From: Alentia gelatinosa | Taxonomy: Eukaryota; Annelida; Polychaeta; Phyllodocida; Polynoidae | NCBI GenBank assembly: GCA_950022655.1 | Contig: OX465590.1 | Span: 42,739,718-42,803,717 of the forward strand | Length of the DNA: 64,000 nt | Direction of reading: 5' to 3' | Shown: piece by piece, positions 10,506-22,265 of the stretch | Position numbering within the stretch: the first letter of the stretch is position 1 | Layout of the letters: every line of letters begins with the position of its first letter | The notes under the pieces: generated by a model | What the model was told of the DNA's origin: nothing | The model's input: only the letters and a program-made list of their open reading frames with translations | Databases searched by the model: none | Program-made: the position numbers and the translations under genes

Positions 10506-11712
10506 AACCACCACGTCCCCAGTAGCAACCGTGAAAGTATCAGATATAAAAATACAACACCCCACCCCCATGAAATCATCAGATATAAAAAGAACAAAAC
10601 CTCCACCACCATAAAATCATCAGATATAAAAACAAAAACTACCCCATCACAATGAAAGTATCAGATATGAAAATAACAACACAAACTATGAAAGTATCAG
10701 ATATAAAAAGAACCAAACCTCCACCATCATAAAATCATCAGATGTAAAAATAACAACACAAACCACCATAAAATCATCAGATATAAAAATAAAAACTACC
10801 CCACCACAATGAAAGTATCAGATGTAAAAATAACAACACAAACCACCATAAAATCATCAGATATAAAAACAAAAACTACCCCACCACAATGAAAGTATCA
10901 GATATAAAAATACAACACCCCACCCCCATGAAATCATCAGATATAAAAAGAACAAAACCTCCACCATCATGAAATCATCAGATGTAAAAATAACAACACA
11001 AACCACAATAAAATCATTAGATATAAAAACAAAAACTACCCCACCACAATGAAAGTATCAGATATGAAAATAACAACACCCACTATGAAGTATCAGATAT
11101 AAAGAATAGCAACACACCCTCCACAAGGAAAATAATCAGATATAGAAATACCAATACCCACCACCATGAAAGTATCAGAAATAAAAACAACACCCCAACC
11201 ATAAATACAGCAACAACCACACCCATAGCAACCATCAGGAAAGTATCAGATTTAAAAAGAACAACATTCCCACCACATAAACCACAACCCCCACATCCCC
11301 ACCACCAAAACCTCAATCATGTAACACCCCACCAACAATACCTCAATCACCAAACCTCCCATCCCCAACAACACAATCTCCAAACCTACCACCACCAAAA
11401 CCTCAATATTGTAACACCCCACCAACAACACCTCACTCATCACACCCCCACCACCACCACCTCATTCACTAAACCCACCACCACAAAAACCTCAATCATG
11501 GAACACCCCCACCACCACCAAAACCTCATTCATGGAATCCCCCAACAACAGGCCGGACCTTGGACCACCAATACCCCAATCATCGAAGACCCCACCACCA
11601 CCTCCTCAGCCACCAAACCTCCCACCACCACAAAACTATAAGATATAAAAACAACAACCACACCTAAATCAGCACTGCCTCCCACCAACATGAACATATC
11701 AGAAATAAAAGA
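10506..11712 (+). repeat. Irregular minisatellite anchored on ATCAGATATAAAAA
   Basis: More than 15 units of roughly 35-50 bp carry (A/G)AA(A/G)TATCAGATATAAAA, followed by AACAACACC/CCACCACCAT tracts. The later part (11270-11640) loses the ATCAGATAT anchor and becomes CCACCACCAAAACCTCA-type repeats. The minus-strand ORFs here are repeat artefacts. Confidence 0.85.
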
Positions 11713-11879
11713 GCGATAACACGGGTCTGATATCCTTATTGGATTACCCACCAAACACCCTGGGAGGGGGAAGATGTGGGCTGAGATAAACTCGCCTTAT
11801 AAGGCAGGCAATCAGTTAAATCCTCTGTGTGGCGGGAGATGCCCGGAGGTGGGGCCGGTATTTACGCCGGTCCCCGTCC

Positions 11880-13830
11880 CTTCTATACCTCCAGATCCAA
11901 TTAGTCCCGGAGAGGCGCAGTGCTAGACGTGTACACACTGCTCTACTCGATGCCCTTATGCGTCACGATGCTCGCGAGACGAAGGCTGAGTGGGAGGAGT
12001 GCGAGGGAGTGTGGTGTGGGTGAGTGAGTGTTAGTTTGAGTATCGGTGAGAGTGTGAGAGAATATTTGTGAGTGAGAGAGTTCTATACCTCCAAATCCAG
12101 TTAGTCCCTGTAAGGCGCAGTGCTGGACGTGTACACACTGCTCTGCTCGATGCCCTTATGCGTCGCGATGCTCGGCGCACGTTTACTTAGTGGGAGGAGT
12201 GAATAGACCGCGTTAGCTTTGACGTCATCATCTGGATTTCCCTGCTATCACGTGGCATTTCGGTGCCAAACAAATCCAAACTCTGCGAAGCACCACATAC
12301 ACGTGGTATCGTAGCGAGTGCGGTGGGGAATGTTTTTAGTGGTAAACCAGCAATCATAAAGTAAGTTACGAATATATATGATAGGAAATATGTTTTCGAA
12401 CGTATCTGTGACTGGAAGATTGGTATCATTGCTGGCAAGATTAAAGTCAGACTCAAATTTTGTTTCATAACATTGGCACCAACTTTGCAGTCCGGTCACT
12501 ATGACAGTAACAAGTTGTTCTCCGAATATTTAAAAGTGTGACAACACTAATGGTACAGTCAGGCGGAAGTTATTGTGCTGATATGCATGTTTTGATACCA
12601 TAGTATAGTTAGATATTCTACAGTAATGAAATAATTGTGATGTTTGGTATCGCCGATACCTGCACGTATGAAGGGATATCCCAATGTTTGGCACCAGAAC
12701 GTGGGGAAACCCTGCTCTCGGCAGGTCAAATGACGTCACACTAATGCGGTCTATGGGAGTGTTGTCTGGGTGAGTGAGTGAGTGAGTGAGTGAGTGAGTG
12801 ATTGAGTGTTAGTTTGAGTATGGGTGAGAGTGTGAGAGTAGATTTGTGAGTGAGAGAGTCCTATACCTCCAAATCCAATTAGTCCCGGAGAGGCGCAGTG
12901 CCCGACGTGTACACACTGCTCTACTCGATGCCCTTATGCGTCGCGATGCTCGCGAAACGAAGAGTGAGTGGGAGGAGGGCAAGGGAGTGTGGTGTGGGTG
13001 AGTGAGTGTTAGTTTGAGTATCGGTGAGAGTGTGAGAGAATATTTGTGCGTGGGATAGTCCTATACCTTCAAATCCAATTAGTCTCTGAGAGGCACAGTG
13101 CCCGATATGTACACACTGCGATGCTCGATGCCTTATACGTCGCGATGTTGGACGGACGTTTACTGAGTGAATGTGAGTGTTGTGTGGGTGGGTGAGTGTT
13201 AGTTTGAGTATCTGGGAATGTGTAAGAGAATATTTGTGAGTGGGAGAGTCCTATACCTCCAAATCCAATTAGTCCCGGAGAGGTGCAGTGCTGGAAGTGT
13301 ACACACTGCTCTGCTCAATGCATTAATACTCGCCAGACGTTGGTTTAGTGGGAGGAGTGAATATGAGTGTTGCGTGAGTGAGTGAGTGTTAGTTTGAGTA
13401 TCGGTGAGAGTGTGAGAGAATATTTGTGATTCTGAGAGTTCTATACCTCCAAATCCAATTAGTCCCTGAGAGGCGCAGTGCTGGACGTGTAGACACTGCT
13501 CTACTCGAAGCCCTTATACATCGCGATGCTCGGCGGATGGAGGCTGAGTGGGAGAGTGAATGTGAGTGTTGTCTGGGTGAGTGAGTGTGAGTTTGAGTAT
13601 GGGTTCAGAGTGTGAGAGTGGATTTGTGAGTGGGAGAGTCCTATACCTCCAAATCCAATTAGTCCCTGAGAGGCGCAGTGCTGGACGTGTACACACTGCT
13701 CTACTCGATTCCTTATACCTCACGATGCTGGGCGGACGTTTACTGAGTAGGAAGAGTGAATGTGAGTGTTGAGTGGGTGAGTGAGTGTGAGTTTGAGTAT
13801 CGGTGAGAGTGTGAGAGAATATTTGTGAGT
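11880..13830 (+). repeat. ~190-bp satellite array with a MITE insertion
   Basis: Seven units start with CTATACCTCCAAATCCAATT at about 11883, 12083, 12870, 13060, 13250, 13440 and 13640. Each has a core with GGACGTGTACACACTGCTCT and CCTTATGCGTCGCGATGC, then a GTGAGTG-rich tail. Spacing is 190-200 bp except where the MITE at 12206-12751 enlarges it. The short plus and minus ORFs inside have no domain. Confidence 0.92.
12206..12751. mobile_element. TA-flanked MITE inserted in the satellite
   Basis: The ends are GACCGCGTTAG...TTGACGTCAT and ...ATGACGTCACACTAATGCGGTC. TIR homology is imperfect and extends about 70 bp inward (GGTGCCAAAC on both arms). TA flanks both sides (12204-12205 and 12752-12753). 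A sibling unit near 13352 reads GGAGTGAATATGAGTGTT, the expected empty site. This suggests Tc1/mariner-type TA targeting. Minus frames of 69-93 codons have no transposase motif. Confidence 0.88.
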
Positions 13831-14510
13831 ATGAGAGTGAGAGTGAGGTGAGAGTGGGTGCTAGTTTGAGTATCAGTGAAAGTGTCAGAGTAGATTTGTG
13901 AGAGTGAGAGTGTGTGTGACAGTTAGATTGACTGTTAGAGTGGGTGCTAGTTTGAGTATCAGTGACAGTGTCAGAGTAGATTTATGAGAGTGTGTAAGTG
14001 AGTGAGAGAGTGTGAGAGTGACTGTACGAATGGGCAAAGTTGTGGGTGTGAGAGTTAGAGTAAGTGTGAGGCTGAGTGTTAGTTTATGCATCGGTCAGAG
14101 TAGATTTGTGAGTGATAGAGTGTGTGTAAAGATTAGAGTGAGGTGAGAGGGAGTGTGGGCGAGTGTGTGAGAATATCAGTGTGAGTCTGATAGTAGACTT
14201 GTGTTTGAGTGAGTGGGTGAGTGAGTGAGTGAGTGAGTGAGTGTGAGAGAGTTAGAGTGAGTTTGAGAGTGAGTGCTAGTTTCAATATTGATGAGAGTGT
14301 CAGAGTAGATTTCTGAGTGTGAGTGTATGCGTGAATATCAGTGTGAGTCTGATAGTAGACTTGTATGTGAGTGAGTGAGTGAGTGAGTGAGTGTGGGAGT
14401 GACTGTAAGAGTAAGTATGTAATAGTAGAGTTCAGAGTGTGAGTGTGACTGTGAATCAGTGAGTGATCATAGGAGAGAATGTGTGTGTGTTAGTTGAGTT
14501 TTTTTGTGAG
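13831..14510 (+). repeat. GAGTGTGAGAGTG-type microsatellite tract
   Basis: Irregular GTGAGTGAGT/GAGAGTGTGAG tract that continues the GTGAGTG tail of the 190-bp satellite, with recurring AGTTTGAGTATC(A/G)GTG and AGAGTAGATTTGTGAG phrases. No gene. Confidence 0.85.
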
Positions 14511-14631
14511 TGGATCTGTCAGTGTTTTTGATTTTATCAAGAAGTGCTTATCAATCACTACAAGGATGAGCACTGTGAGTGGGGTGTAAGAGTGAGTGTT
14601 AGTGCGGCAATAGAGTTATGAATGTCAGTAA

Positions 14632-14912
14632 GGCCTGGCGTCCACCTACTATGATAGAAATTTACACCTACCGATACGGCACCGATACAAAAAGTTAGTA
14701 TCGGAGACATATCGGGAAGGTGGAAAATAGTAGACATATATCTAGACATGCCAATCTACCACGCATTGTATGGGGTTTTATCAGTGTCTAATCGCAGAAA
14801 CCTGGTCAACTGCCCCGATATTAGGTGACCTTCCGACGCGATTTTGATTTTTTATCGGAAGGTCCATCGTAGACCATATCAGAGCCATATCGTAGTAGGT
14901 GGAAGCCCGGCC
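14632..14912. mobile_element. MITE with GGCCTGGCGTCCACC TIRs and TAA target duplication
   Basis: The TIRs GGCCTGGCGTCCACCTACTA / TAGTAGGTGGAAGCCCGGCC are flanked by TAA on both sides (14629-14631 and 14913-14915). The interior has inverted GATACGG/CCGATA motifs and no ORF. A 3-bp TAA duplication with GGCC-starting TIRs is typical of PIF/Harbinger non-autonomous elements. Confidence 0.88.
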
Positions 14913-14915
14913 TAA

Positions 14916-16045
14916 CAGTCGTTAAGTTGAGTTATTTGTGGGGGGCTCCCACTAAAACACATTACTCTCAGGGGTTCTACCCAGACCAATTTTGTTTGAG
15001 ACCTAAAACCAGTCGATGGCTAATTGCGACAACACAGAAGCTGCCTAATGAGGTTTACACCGTTTTACGGGCCCCAAGCTGTGACAGGGCTGTTTTCTGA
15101 GGAGCAGGGACCCAGTGTGCGTGCTGACAGCTGCGACACTCGACCCACTCTGCGACACGCGACCCTCTCTACCACGTGAGACTCTGGGGGCTGTTGAATA
15201 ATATTTTGTCGTCCGTGAGGCTGGACGATACGAAATATCGAACGATGAATGATATATTATTAGACAACCTTTTTTATTCAGGGTAGCATTAAACTTGTTG
15301 TTGGCATCAGCAGTATCGTTCAGAACATTTTCTACATAAATGCTGATACTCATTAAGCGATGCAGTGGTATTTCTGAGGTGTGCAGTCCCTCTGGATTGG
15401 TTTGAACGGTAAAATGTTTCTCACAAACGGATTGACCCTTATAAAATGATGGTATTTAGTCCACACATATCACCTACGTATATAATTCTCTGTTCAAAAT
15501 ATGTTTTAATTTGAATGAGATTTAGAGCATGAAAACCAGATTTGACATCATCTAGGTGTCTATCTGGACGACAAATGGAAGACATCTTTTCGAAATGAAC
15601 GATTTTTTTTATGCCACTTACGACCTTTAAGGTAGCGTCAAAACCTTGTACGCCATACCTTTTTATGCTACGTTTTTGCACCAACGAGACTTGTACGATT
15701 TTTTGTTGTTGTAGAAATGTTAAACTAGGCGCCTCATACTCATTACTCGTATTTAGAATAGAATGGGGTGAGTTTGAGTCTCGTGTAGAGGGAGGGAGGT
15801 CTGTGTGGGTAAAATATCTCATTAGATGTTCGTTTGCTTAGATATCCCAAGTTAGTAAAGTGTGTAGTTTTGCAAACTAGCTGTTACAGTAATTCGAGGG
15901 ACCTGAGTCATAACATACAGTTTTCCTGGTAATCTTATGATAAGATTGCCCGCATTTATTAGTATCAAAAAGACATCATAAGATTTTCCTATATTGCATT
16001 CTGTTTTTGTGTTTGTCACACAAATACAAAAGTAATACAATGTAA
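14916..16045. other. Unassigned sequence
   Basis: About 1.1 kb of unassigned sequence. The minus frame 15439-15822 (127 codons, real ATG) is the longest non-repetitive ORF outside the retrotransposon, but I recognise no domain in it. Its base composition is ordinary, so chance is the simplest explanation. Confidence 0.4.
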
Positions 16046-16865
16046 TCCACTTTCCTTTTCTCACTCTGTCTCTCTCTACCTGTCGCTCTTTCTGACTATC
16101 TCTCCCCCCTCTCGCTCCCCCCACTCTCTCACTCTCTCCCTGTCTCTCTCCCTATCTTTCTCGCCTTTCTCTCTCCCTGTCTCTCTACCCCTCTTTCTCT
16201 CCCTGTCTCTCTCTCTACCATCTCCATCCCTGCCTCTCTTCCTCTCTCTGTGCCTCTGTTTCTCTTTCTACCTTCTGTCTCTCTCATTCTCTCGCCTTTC
16301 TTTCTCCCTTTATCTCTCTCCCTCTCTCTCCCCGTCTCTCTCCCTCTCTTCCCCTGTCTCTCCCTCTCGCTCGTTCCCTCTCTCTCTCCCCCCTCCCTCT
16401 TGCCTTTCTTTCTCCCTGTCTATCTCTCTCTTATTTCCAGGGTCCCTCCTCTCCACCACTCTCTCTCTCTCCCTTCTCTCTCCCGCTCTCTCCCTCTCTC
16501 TCCCTCTCTCTCCCTTCTCTCTCCCTCTCTCTCCCTCTCTCTCCCTCTCTCTCCCTTCTCTCTCCCTCTCTCTCCCTCTCTCTCCCTTCTCTCTCCCTCT
16601 CTCTCCCTCTCTCTCCCGCTCTCTCCCTCTCTCTCTCTCTCTCCCTTCTCTCTCCCTCTCTCTCCCTCTCTCTCCCTTCTATCTCCCTCTCTCTCCCTCT
16701 CTCTCCCTCTCTCTCCCTTCTCTCTCCCTCTCTCTCCCTCTCTCTCCCTTCTATCTCCCTCTCTCTCCCTCTCTCTCCCTCTCTCTCCCTCTCCCGCTCT
16801 CTCTCTCTCTCTCTCTCTCTCTCCTGTTTCTCTCCCTCCCTCCATTCCCTCCTCCCTCTCTCTGT
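16046..16865 (+). repeat. CT-rich (polypyrimidine) tract, CTCTCTCCCT repeats
   Basis: Nearly pure C/T on the plus strand for about 800 bp, built from CTCTCTCCCTCTCTCTCC-like units. It produces long serine/leucine/proline frames on plus and arginine/glutamate frames on minus, all artefactual. It can form triplex (H-DNA). Confidence 0.97.
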
Positions 16866-17394
16866 TTATTCCCTATTTCGCTGAACGTACAGTTATTAGC
16901 ATCTGTGCATATCTTTGAAGTATAAACATTTCTTATTTGTATTGGTAAATGTTGTTATTTGTAGCACTTCCCTCCTTCTCTGATAACTATCATATATTCA
17001 TATATGATTCCTCCCCTTTTCGTCTCACGTATAACTTATGAACATAGATTTCACCCTCTTTTGGACGAACGTTGTTACCTCCTCATCAAAAACATTCAGC
17101 GCTAACTAGAAACACATTTCAATATTAAACTGATATATTCCTTTTTAAAACTTTCATTGCATTCCACATGTTACAATCATTCTTCCTTCCACGCAACAAG
17201 TAATCGGAAGTTAACATTGATGGGCATGAGATTCAAAATCAGAACCATGTGCAAAGATAACGTCACGCTAGATCAAACGGTTTTTGGCATGTCACTCCCC
17301 ATGATATTACTAAATGTCTCTCCGAAAAAAAAAGAAAAAAAAGCGGCATATCTAGGTAGGCGAGCGTTACAGACAGTCTGTGAGTGAGGAGAGG
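16866..17394. other. Unassigned sequence between CT tracts
   Basis: Ordinary AT-rich sequence separating two polypyrimidine tracts. No supported gene. Confidence 0.45.
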
Positions 17395-17925
17395 AGGAGG
17401 GCCTCTCTTCTCTTTCCTCTCCCTGTCTCTCTCTGTCACTGTCTCTCCCTCTCTCTCCCACTCTCTCCATCCCTCTTTCGCTCTCTCCCCCTCTCTATCA
17501 CTCTCTCCCTCTCTCTCTCCCACTCTCTATCTCTCTCCCTCCCTCTCCTTCTCTTTCTCCCTCTTTATCTCTCTCTCCCTCTCTCTCAATCTCCATTTTC
17601 CCTTGCTCTCCCTCTCTCTCCCTCTCTCTCCCTCTCTCTCCCTCTCTCCCTCTCTCTTAATCTCTCTTTCCCTTTTCTCTCCCTGTTTATCTCTCCCTCT
17701 GTCTCCCTCTCTCTATCACTCTCTATCTCTCTCCCTCTCTCTCTCCCTCTCTCTCTCCCTCTTTCTCTCTCTCTTATCTCTCCCCCTCTCTCTCGCTCTC
17801 TTTCTCCCTCTTTAACTCCCCCTCTCTGTCGGTCTCTCTCCTTTCTCTCTCCCTCTTTGTCCATTCTCTCTCCCATTCTCTTTCCCTTCTCTCTCACTGT
17901 TTATCTCTCTCTCCCTCTCTCACAG
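17395..17925 (+). repeat. Second CT-rich polypyrimidine tract
   Basis: About 530 bp of CTCTCTCCCTCTC repeats, like 16046-16865. All ORFs in it are low-complexity artefacts. Confidence 0.97.
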
Positions 17926-18530
17926 GGGGGGCTATGAGTGAAAGGATGGGGAGGAGGGGGGAGGGTTTAGCTGGAGGAGCCGTCGTGGAGCACCATGGTA
18001 GGAACACGAGCACCCTCCACAAAGCTGCCTGCTGCCGCTTCAAACCCAGGCTCTACTGACGCAGAAAGCAGAGACTAAAAGAGGAAAAGGAGGAGGCGTA
18101 AGTAGAGACCGTCAGAGATCAGGGGCTGTCTCCTAAAAATCTCACTTCACAATGGTTTCCTCTGAGTGTCAGACCAGACCCTGGGTGCGGCTCCAGCAGC
18201 CAGCTGTGACCAGTAATCGATCTGACAGATGATTGAATTCTCATCGATAACGAGATCATTTGATGTCATTCATTTCTCTGATCGCTGGTGGGATTTGTTA
18301 ATTCGGAGGGAAAGAAGTGTAATTTCATTCCTCAGGCGTTTAGGGCCTTGATGGGTCATCGAGCTGTGCAGTGTGAGCGCCTACCGCTGCACTGCACCAC
18401 TCTATGAGAATTACGTTCCTCCTTGTCCCTCGTCTCACTAAAGTCCCACTCCATACACTCCCTCTCCTCATTAGTTATATCAGAGCTGGTTTCAACATCT
18501 ATAAGTGAAAACTCGAAGGGACGTTTCAAG
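17926..18530. other. Unassigned sequence
   Basis: A GC-richer stretch (17940-18200) followed by ordinary sequence. No exon or repeat is recognised. Confidence 0.45.
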
Positions 18531-19740
18531 AACTTGATGATTTGAGAGGAAGAACAGAAAAAAGGAGACTACTTTGTGATTGTCGACTGTGTCATCAGAT
18601 GTCTGATGGTTAGGTGATTTAGGATGAAAAATGGATAACAGGGAGACTACTTTGTAATTTTCTACTGTGTTGTCAGATGTCTAATAGTTCTGTGACTTAG
18701 GATGAAGAGTGGAAAATTGGGAAACTACTGAGATTGCAGGACTTTAGGGTCCACCACAGAAAAGTTGGGACGTTTGGGCCCAGCCGAGACCGTGGATGTG
18801 AAAGCCTCAGCCATCCTTCGGTGGCACTGCGACTCAACGTTCACACCTGTGGCACCAGGAGCTCGAAATAGCATAAAAAGACGTTAGGGCCCACCTAATC
18901 TTGCAGAATTGGTTAATGTTTGTTAGCCTGTTAGTGCTTTAGATGGAAATGACAGTTTTTTGCGAATTTCATAAAATGTAATAATGATTTGACATGTATG
19001 CAAATTTCAGTGATATTTGTTGATGTTATTATAGGTGAGCCCTAACCTTCCAATGAGTGGGCCCTAACGTCCTGGGTTTCGGGTGGTGGGCCCTAACGTC
19101 TTCTTACTCTTCATGATTGTCGACTGCATCATCAGATGTCTGTATGTCAGTATGGCAACTTAGATATAGAGTGGAAAACAGAGAGACTGATTTGCAATTT
19201 TTGACTGTGATGTCAGATCTCTGATGGTTCGGTCATTTAGTATGAAGAGTGAAAGATGCAGACATCGTTTTCTAATTGTGGACTGATGGTTTGATGATTT
19301 AGGATGAAAAGCTGAAAATGAATATCAACTGTGTCATCGAATGTCTAATAATTTGTCGATTGAGGATAATGACTGTGAAACAGGGAGACTACTTTGTGAT
19401 TGGCGACTATGTCATAAGATCTCTGATTGTTTGGTGATTTAGAATGAAGAGCCGAAAACGGGGATTGCTTTGCATTTTCGACTGTGATGCTAGATGTCTG
19501 ATGATTCAGTGATTAAACATGAAGAGCAGCAACATGGAAGACTACCATGTAAATGTAGACTATGTCATCTTGTCTGATTGTTCTCTTAAGACCAAGAGTG
19601 GAAGATGCAGACACTACATTATTAAAGTGGGCTGTGTTGTCTGATGTCTGATGGTTCTGTGATTTAGGATGAAGGGTGGAAGATGTACACACTACTTTGT
19701 TAAAGTGGGCTGTGATGTCTGATGGGCACGGTCAACTCAC
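18531..19740 (+). repeat. Degenerate ~85-bp tandem array
   Basis: Units with GGGAGACTACTTTGTGATT, GTCGACTGTGTCATCAGATG and TGATTTAGGATGAAGAG recur about nine times, interrupted at 18731-19113 by an insertion. The last units run into the 14-bp minisatellite. Confidence 0.8.
18731..19113. mobile_element. Insertion with GACGTTAGGGCCCACC inverted repeats
   Basis: The tandem unit breaks after GGGAAACTACT and resumes at TGATTGTCGACTG. The inner ends are GGACTTTAGGGTCCACCAC on the left and, complemented on the right, GACGTTAGGGCCCACCAC. A further copy of the motif lies at about 18884. No ORF. The superfamily is unknown. Confidence 0.65.
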
Positions 19741-20975
19741 AGTCGACCTCAGAGTAGGATTGTAGCAACTCCGTAAGAACGGCTTCATAAGACCGGCTCC
19801 ATAGGACTGGCTCTGTAAGACCAGCTCCATAAGATCAGCTCCGTAAGACCGGCTTTGTAAGACCGGCTTTGTAAGACCGGCTTTATAAGACCGGCTACGT
19901 AAGACCGGCTACGTAAGACCAGCAATACTGGCTATGTAACAACGGCAATACCGGCTACGTAAAACCGGCTAGGTAATACCGGCTACGTAAGACAGGCTAC
20001 ATAAGACCGGCTATGCAAGACCGGCTACATAAGACCGGCTACATAAGACCAGTTACATAAGACCAGTTACATAAGACCGGCTACGTAAGACCAGCTACGT
20101 AAGATCTTGTCTGATGGTTGTCTTAAGACCAAGAGTGGAAGATGCAGACACTACATTATGAAAGTGGGCTGTGTTGTCTGATGTCTGATGGTTCTGTGAT
20201 TTAGGATGAAGGGTGGAAGATATAGACACTACTTTGTTAAAGTGGAATGTGTTGTCTGATGGTCATGGTCGACTCACGGTCGACTTCAGAGTAGGATTGT
20301 AGCAACTCCGTAAGACCGGCTCCATAAGACTGGCTCCGTAGGACTGGCTCTGTAAGACCAGCTCCATAAGATCGGCTCCATAAGACCGGCTTTATAAAAC
20401 CGGCTACGTAAGACCGGCTATGTAAGACCAGCAAGACCGGCTATGTAATACCGGCAATACCGGCTATGTAAAACCGGCTAGGTAATACCGGCTATGTAAG
20501 ACCGGCTACGTAAGACCAGCTATGCAAGACCGGCTACATAAGACCAGTTACATAAGACCGGCTACGCACGACCTGCTCCATAAGACCGGCTCCATAGGAC
20601 TAGCTCTGTAAGACCAGCCCCATGAGATCAGCTCCGTAAGGCCCGCTCTGTAAGGTATGTAAGACCAGCAAGACCGGCTACGTAATACTTGCAATACCGG
20701 CTACGTAATACCAGCTATGTAATACCGGCTATGTAAGACCAACTATGTAAGACCAACTACGTAAGACCGGCTACGTAAGACCAGCTGCGCAAGACCGGCT
20801 ATGCAAGACCGGCTATGCAAGACTGGCTATGCAAGACTGGCTATGCAAGACCGGCTGTGCAAGACCGGTTATGTAAGACCGGCTATGCAAGCCCGGCTAT
20901 GCAAGACTGGCTATGCAAGACCGGCTACGTAAGACCGGCTATGCAAGACCGGCTACGCAAGACCGGCTCTTGTAG
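19741..20975 (+). repeat. 14-bp minisatellite (AAGACCGGCTACGT)n with a 540-bp higher-order duplication
   Basis: Arrays of a 14-bp unit occupy about 19780-20105 and 20300-20970. The segment 19565-19790 is repeated as 20102-20325 (TTAAGACCAAGAGTGGAAG through GGATTGTAGCAACTCCGTAAG), so one block of about 540 bp was tandemly duplicated. The small ORFs here are artefacts. Confidence 0.93.
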
Positions 20976-21062
20976 CACTCTCAGCACTTCACAGACGGTG
21001 TTTTCACGTCCATCTCCCAGCGACCCGGGGACCAGGCCAGGAGGCGGAGAGCGCTGCTTGAG

Positions 21063-21310
21063 CGGGGGTAGGTGGGAGTATAGTGGTGGGTTGAGTGTGT
21101 AGGGGCTGGTGATAGGGATGGGGGTTTGTGGGGGAACAGGGTAACCTGAGGTAGGAATTGGATCGGTGAGTGCATAGGGTTGGTTGCGGAGTATGCTGGC
21201 CAGGTATAGGGATGGGGTTTGGGGTGATGTAGGGTGGATGAGGTATACTGTAGACAGGGACAGGGTTAGTGGGGTAATAGGGTGACTGGAGATGGGGTGG
21301 GGTAGGGATT
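21063..21310 (+). repeat. G-rich irregular minisatellite (GGGATGGGG / TAGGG), left flank
   Basis: Degenerate GGGATAGGGTAG/GGGGTTTGTGGGG-type repeats, which resume at 25870-26060 beyond the S element. The hairpin element and the Ngaro element therefore sit inside or beside an older G-rich array. Confidence 0.7.
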
Positions 21311-21343
21311 TTTTATAAGGTTTTATTGACATCAAGTTCACAT

Positions 21344-21633
21344 ATTCCTATATACCTATGGCTGTACACTCTATGCTTACACCACGTTCTGGGGAGTGGA
21401 GTAACTTATGGATACTACCCAAGGTTGCCGTATACTACCCAAGGTTGCCGTATAATACCCAAGGTAGCCATATACTACCCAAGGTTGACATTTAGACCAA
21501 TCAGATTGTCTCTTACAAAATTCATATGAAAAGCGCAGTGGGGAGTAAACATATAGTGTCAAGTTACTCGATAAGGTTGAATCTGGCTTCAGGTTTGATT
21601 GTGGATGAGCAAATAACGCTAATTATCGTTATT
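21344..21633 (+). mobile_element. Hairpin-tailed element S, copy 2, 5' part (split by Ngaro insertion)
   Basis: It begins ATTCCTATATACCTATGG and contains the CTACCCAAGGTTGCCGTAT direct repeats, collinear with the complement of 8873-8603. It stops exactly at ATTATCGTTATT, where the retrotransposon begins. Confidence 0.9.
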
Positions 21634-21776
21634 GTCAACACTAAAGGTCTTCCATTTGGTGGTATATATTTCCTCCAATAATCAAGAGAGGGCACCACTG
21701 TTAGAGCTAAGACTAAGGTCACGAGGGCGGCTAGGTTCCACTTCCGCCCTGCCGTTCCTTCATGGTTTACCTGAAA
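21634..21776 (+). repeat. Ngaro repeat A1
   Basis: 143 bp, starting GTCAACACTAAAGGTC and ending at TTTACCTGAAA. Identical to A2. It contains the gag ATG (21762), so the A repeat includes both the probable promoter/leader region and the first codons. Confidence 0.93.
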
Positions 21777-22265
21777 AAAGAAAAAGAAGATAAATCAAAA
21801 ACTTTAACTTTTGAGTCTCTGGTAAATCTACTCTGTACTTTAGGGGTTGAAATGGAGGAAGAGGGTAAATCCGTTTCAGGCTTGTTGGCTCATGTTGGTT
21901 TCTTGGCTGATAAAGCGGATTCTCGTACATTCACTACTGCTGCTCTCGTTAAGTACGATGAAGAGGTCAGGAAAAAGGTAATAACTGAAGGTAGCCACTG
22001 TTTCACAGGGGGGGATCAAATGTTGGCCACTCGCTGCCTAGGCGCCGAGTCTACCAGGGAACTAGCAAAAAGAAAGTTAGTCACTACCAAAAAGAGTAGT
22101 TTTAGACCAAAGTCAAAAGAGGGGAAGTTGAGACATTGTATGAACTTCCAGGAAGGTTCATGTACTTTCGTACCATGTAAATACGACCATCGATGTATAG
22201 CCTGTGATGGAGACCACGCTAAAGTTGACTGCGATGTGTGGAAAAAGGGCAGGCCTAGTAAATAG
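21762..22265 (+). CDS. gag: Gag-like protein of the Ngaro element
   Basis: 167 residues from the ATG at 21762; a TAG in the same frame at 21732 excludes an upstream start nearby. The first half is lysine/glutamate-rich. The C-terminal third has two zinc-binding motifs: a CCCH type (C-x7-C-x4-C-x3-H, within HCMNFQEGSC and FVPCKYDH) followed by a CX2CX3HX4C knuckle (CIACDGDHAKVDC). Such pairs occur in gag-like ORFs of DIRS/Ngaro elements and would bind the element RNA. It is short for a gag. It ends with TAG at 22263-22265, after which the same frame continues open into the RT ORF, so read-through is possible. Host-gene origin is unlikely, given its place between A1 and the RT. Confidence 0.85.
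   Translation: MVYLKKEKEDKSKTLTFESLVNLLCTLGVEMEEEGKSVSGLLAHVGFLADKADSRTFTTAALVKYDEEVRKKVITEGSHCFTGGDQMLATRCLGAESTRELAKRKLVTTKKSSFRPKSKEGKLRHCMNFQEGSCTFVPCKYDHRCIACDGDHAKVDCDVWKKGRPSK

Noticed and set aside
11880..13830. 190-bp conserved unit considered as a 5S rRNA or tRNA-derived gene
   Set aside because: I see no internal A/B/C box arrangement, T-run terminator or cloverleaf; it behaves as a satellite.
15439..15822. 127-codon minus ORF with a true ATG, no repeats
   Set aside because: No recognisable domain, and a frame of this length is not rare in 64 kb of two-stranded AT-rich DNA. Worth a database search but not supported from the sequence.
16250..17937. Ser/Leu/Pro and Arg/Glu ORFs in CT tracts
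   Set aside because: Low-complexity polypyrimidine sequence; no start context, domain or exon structure.
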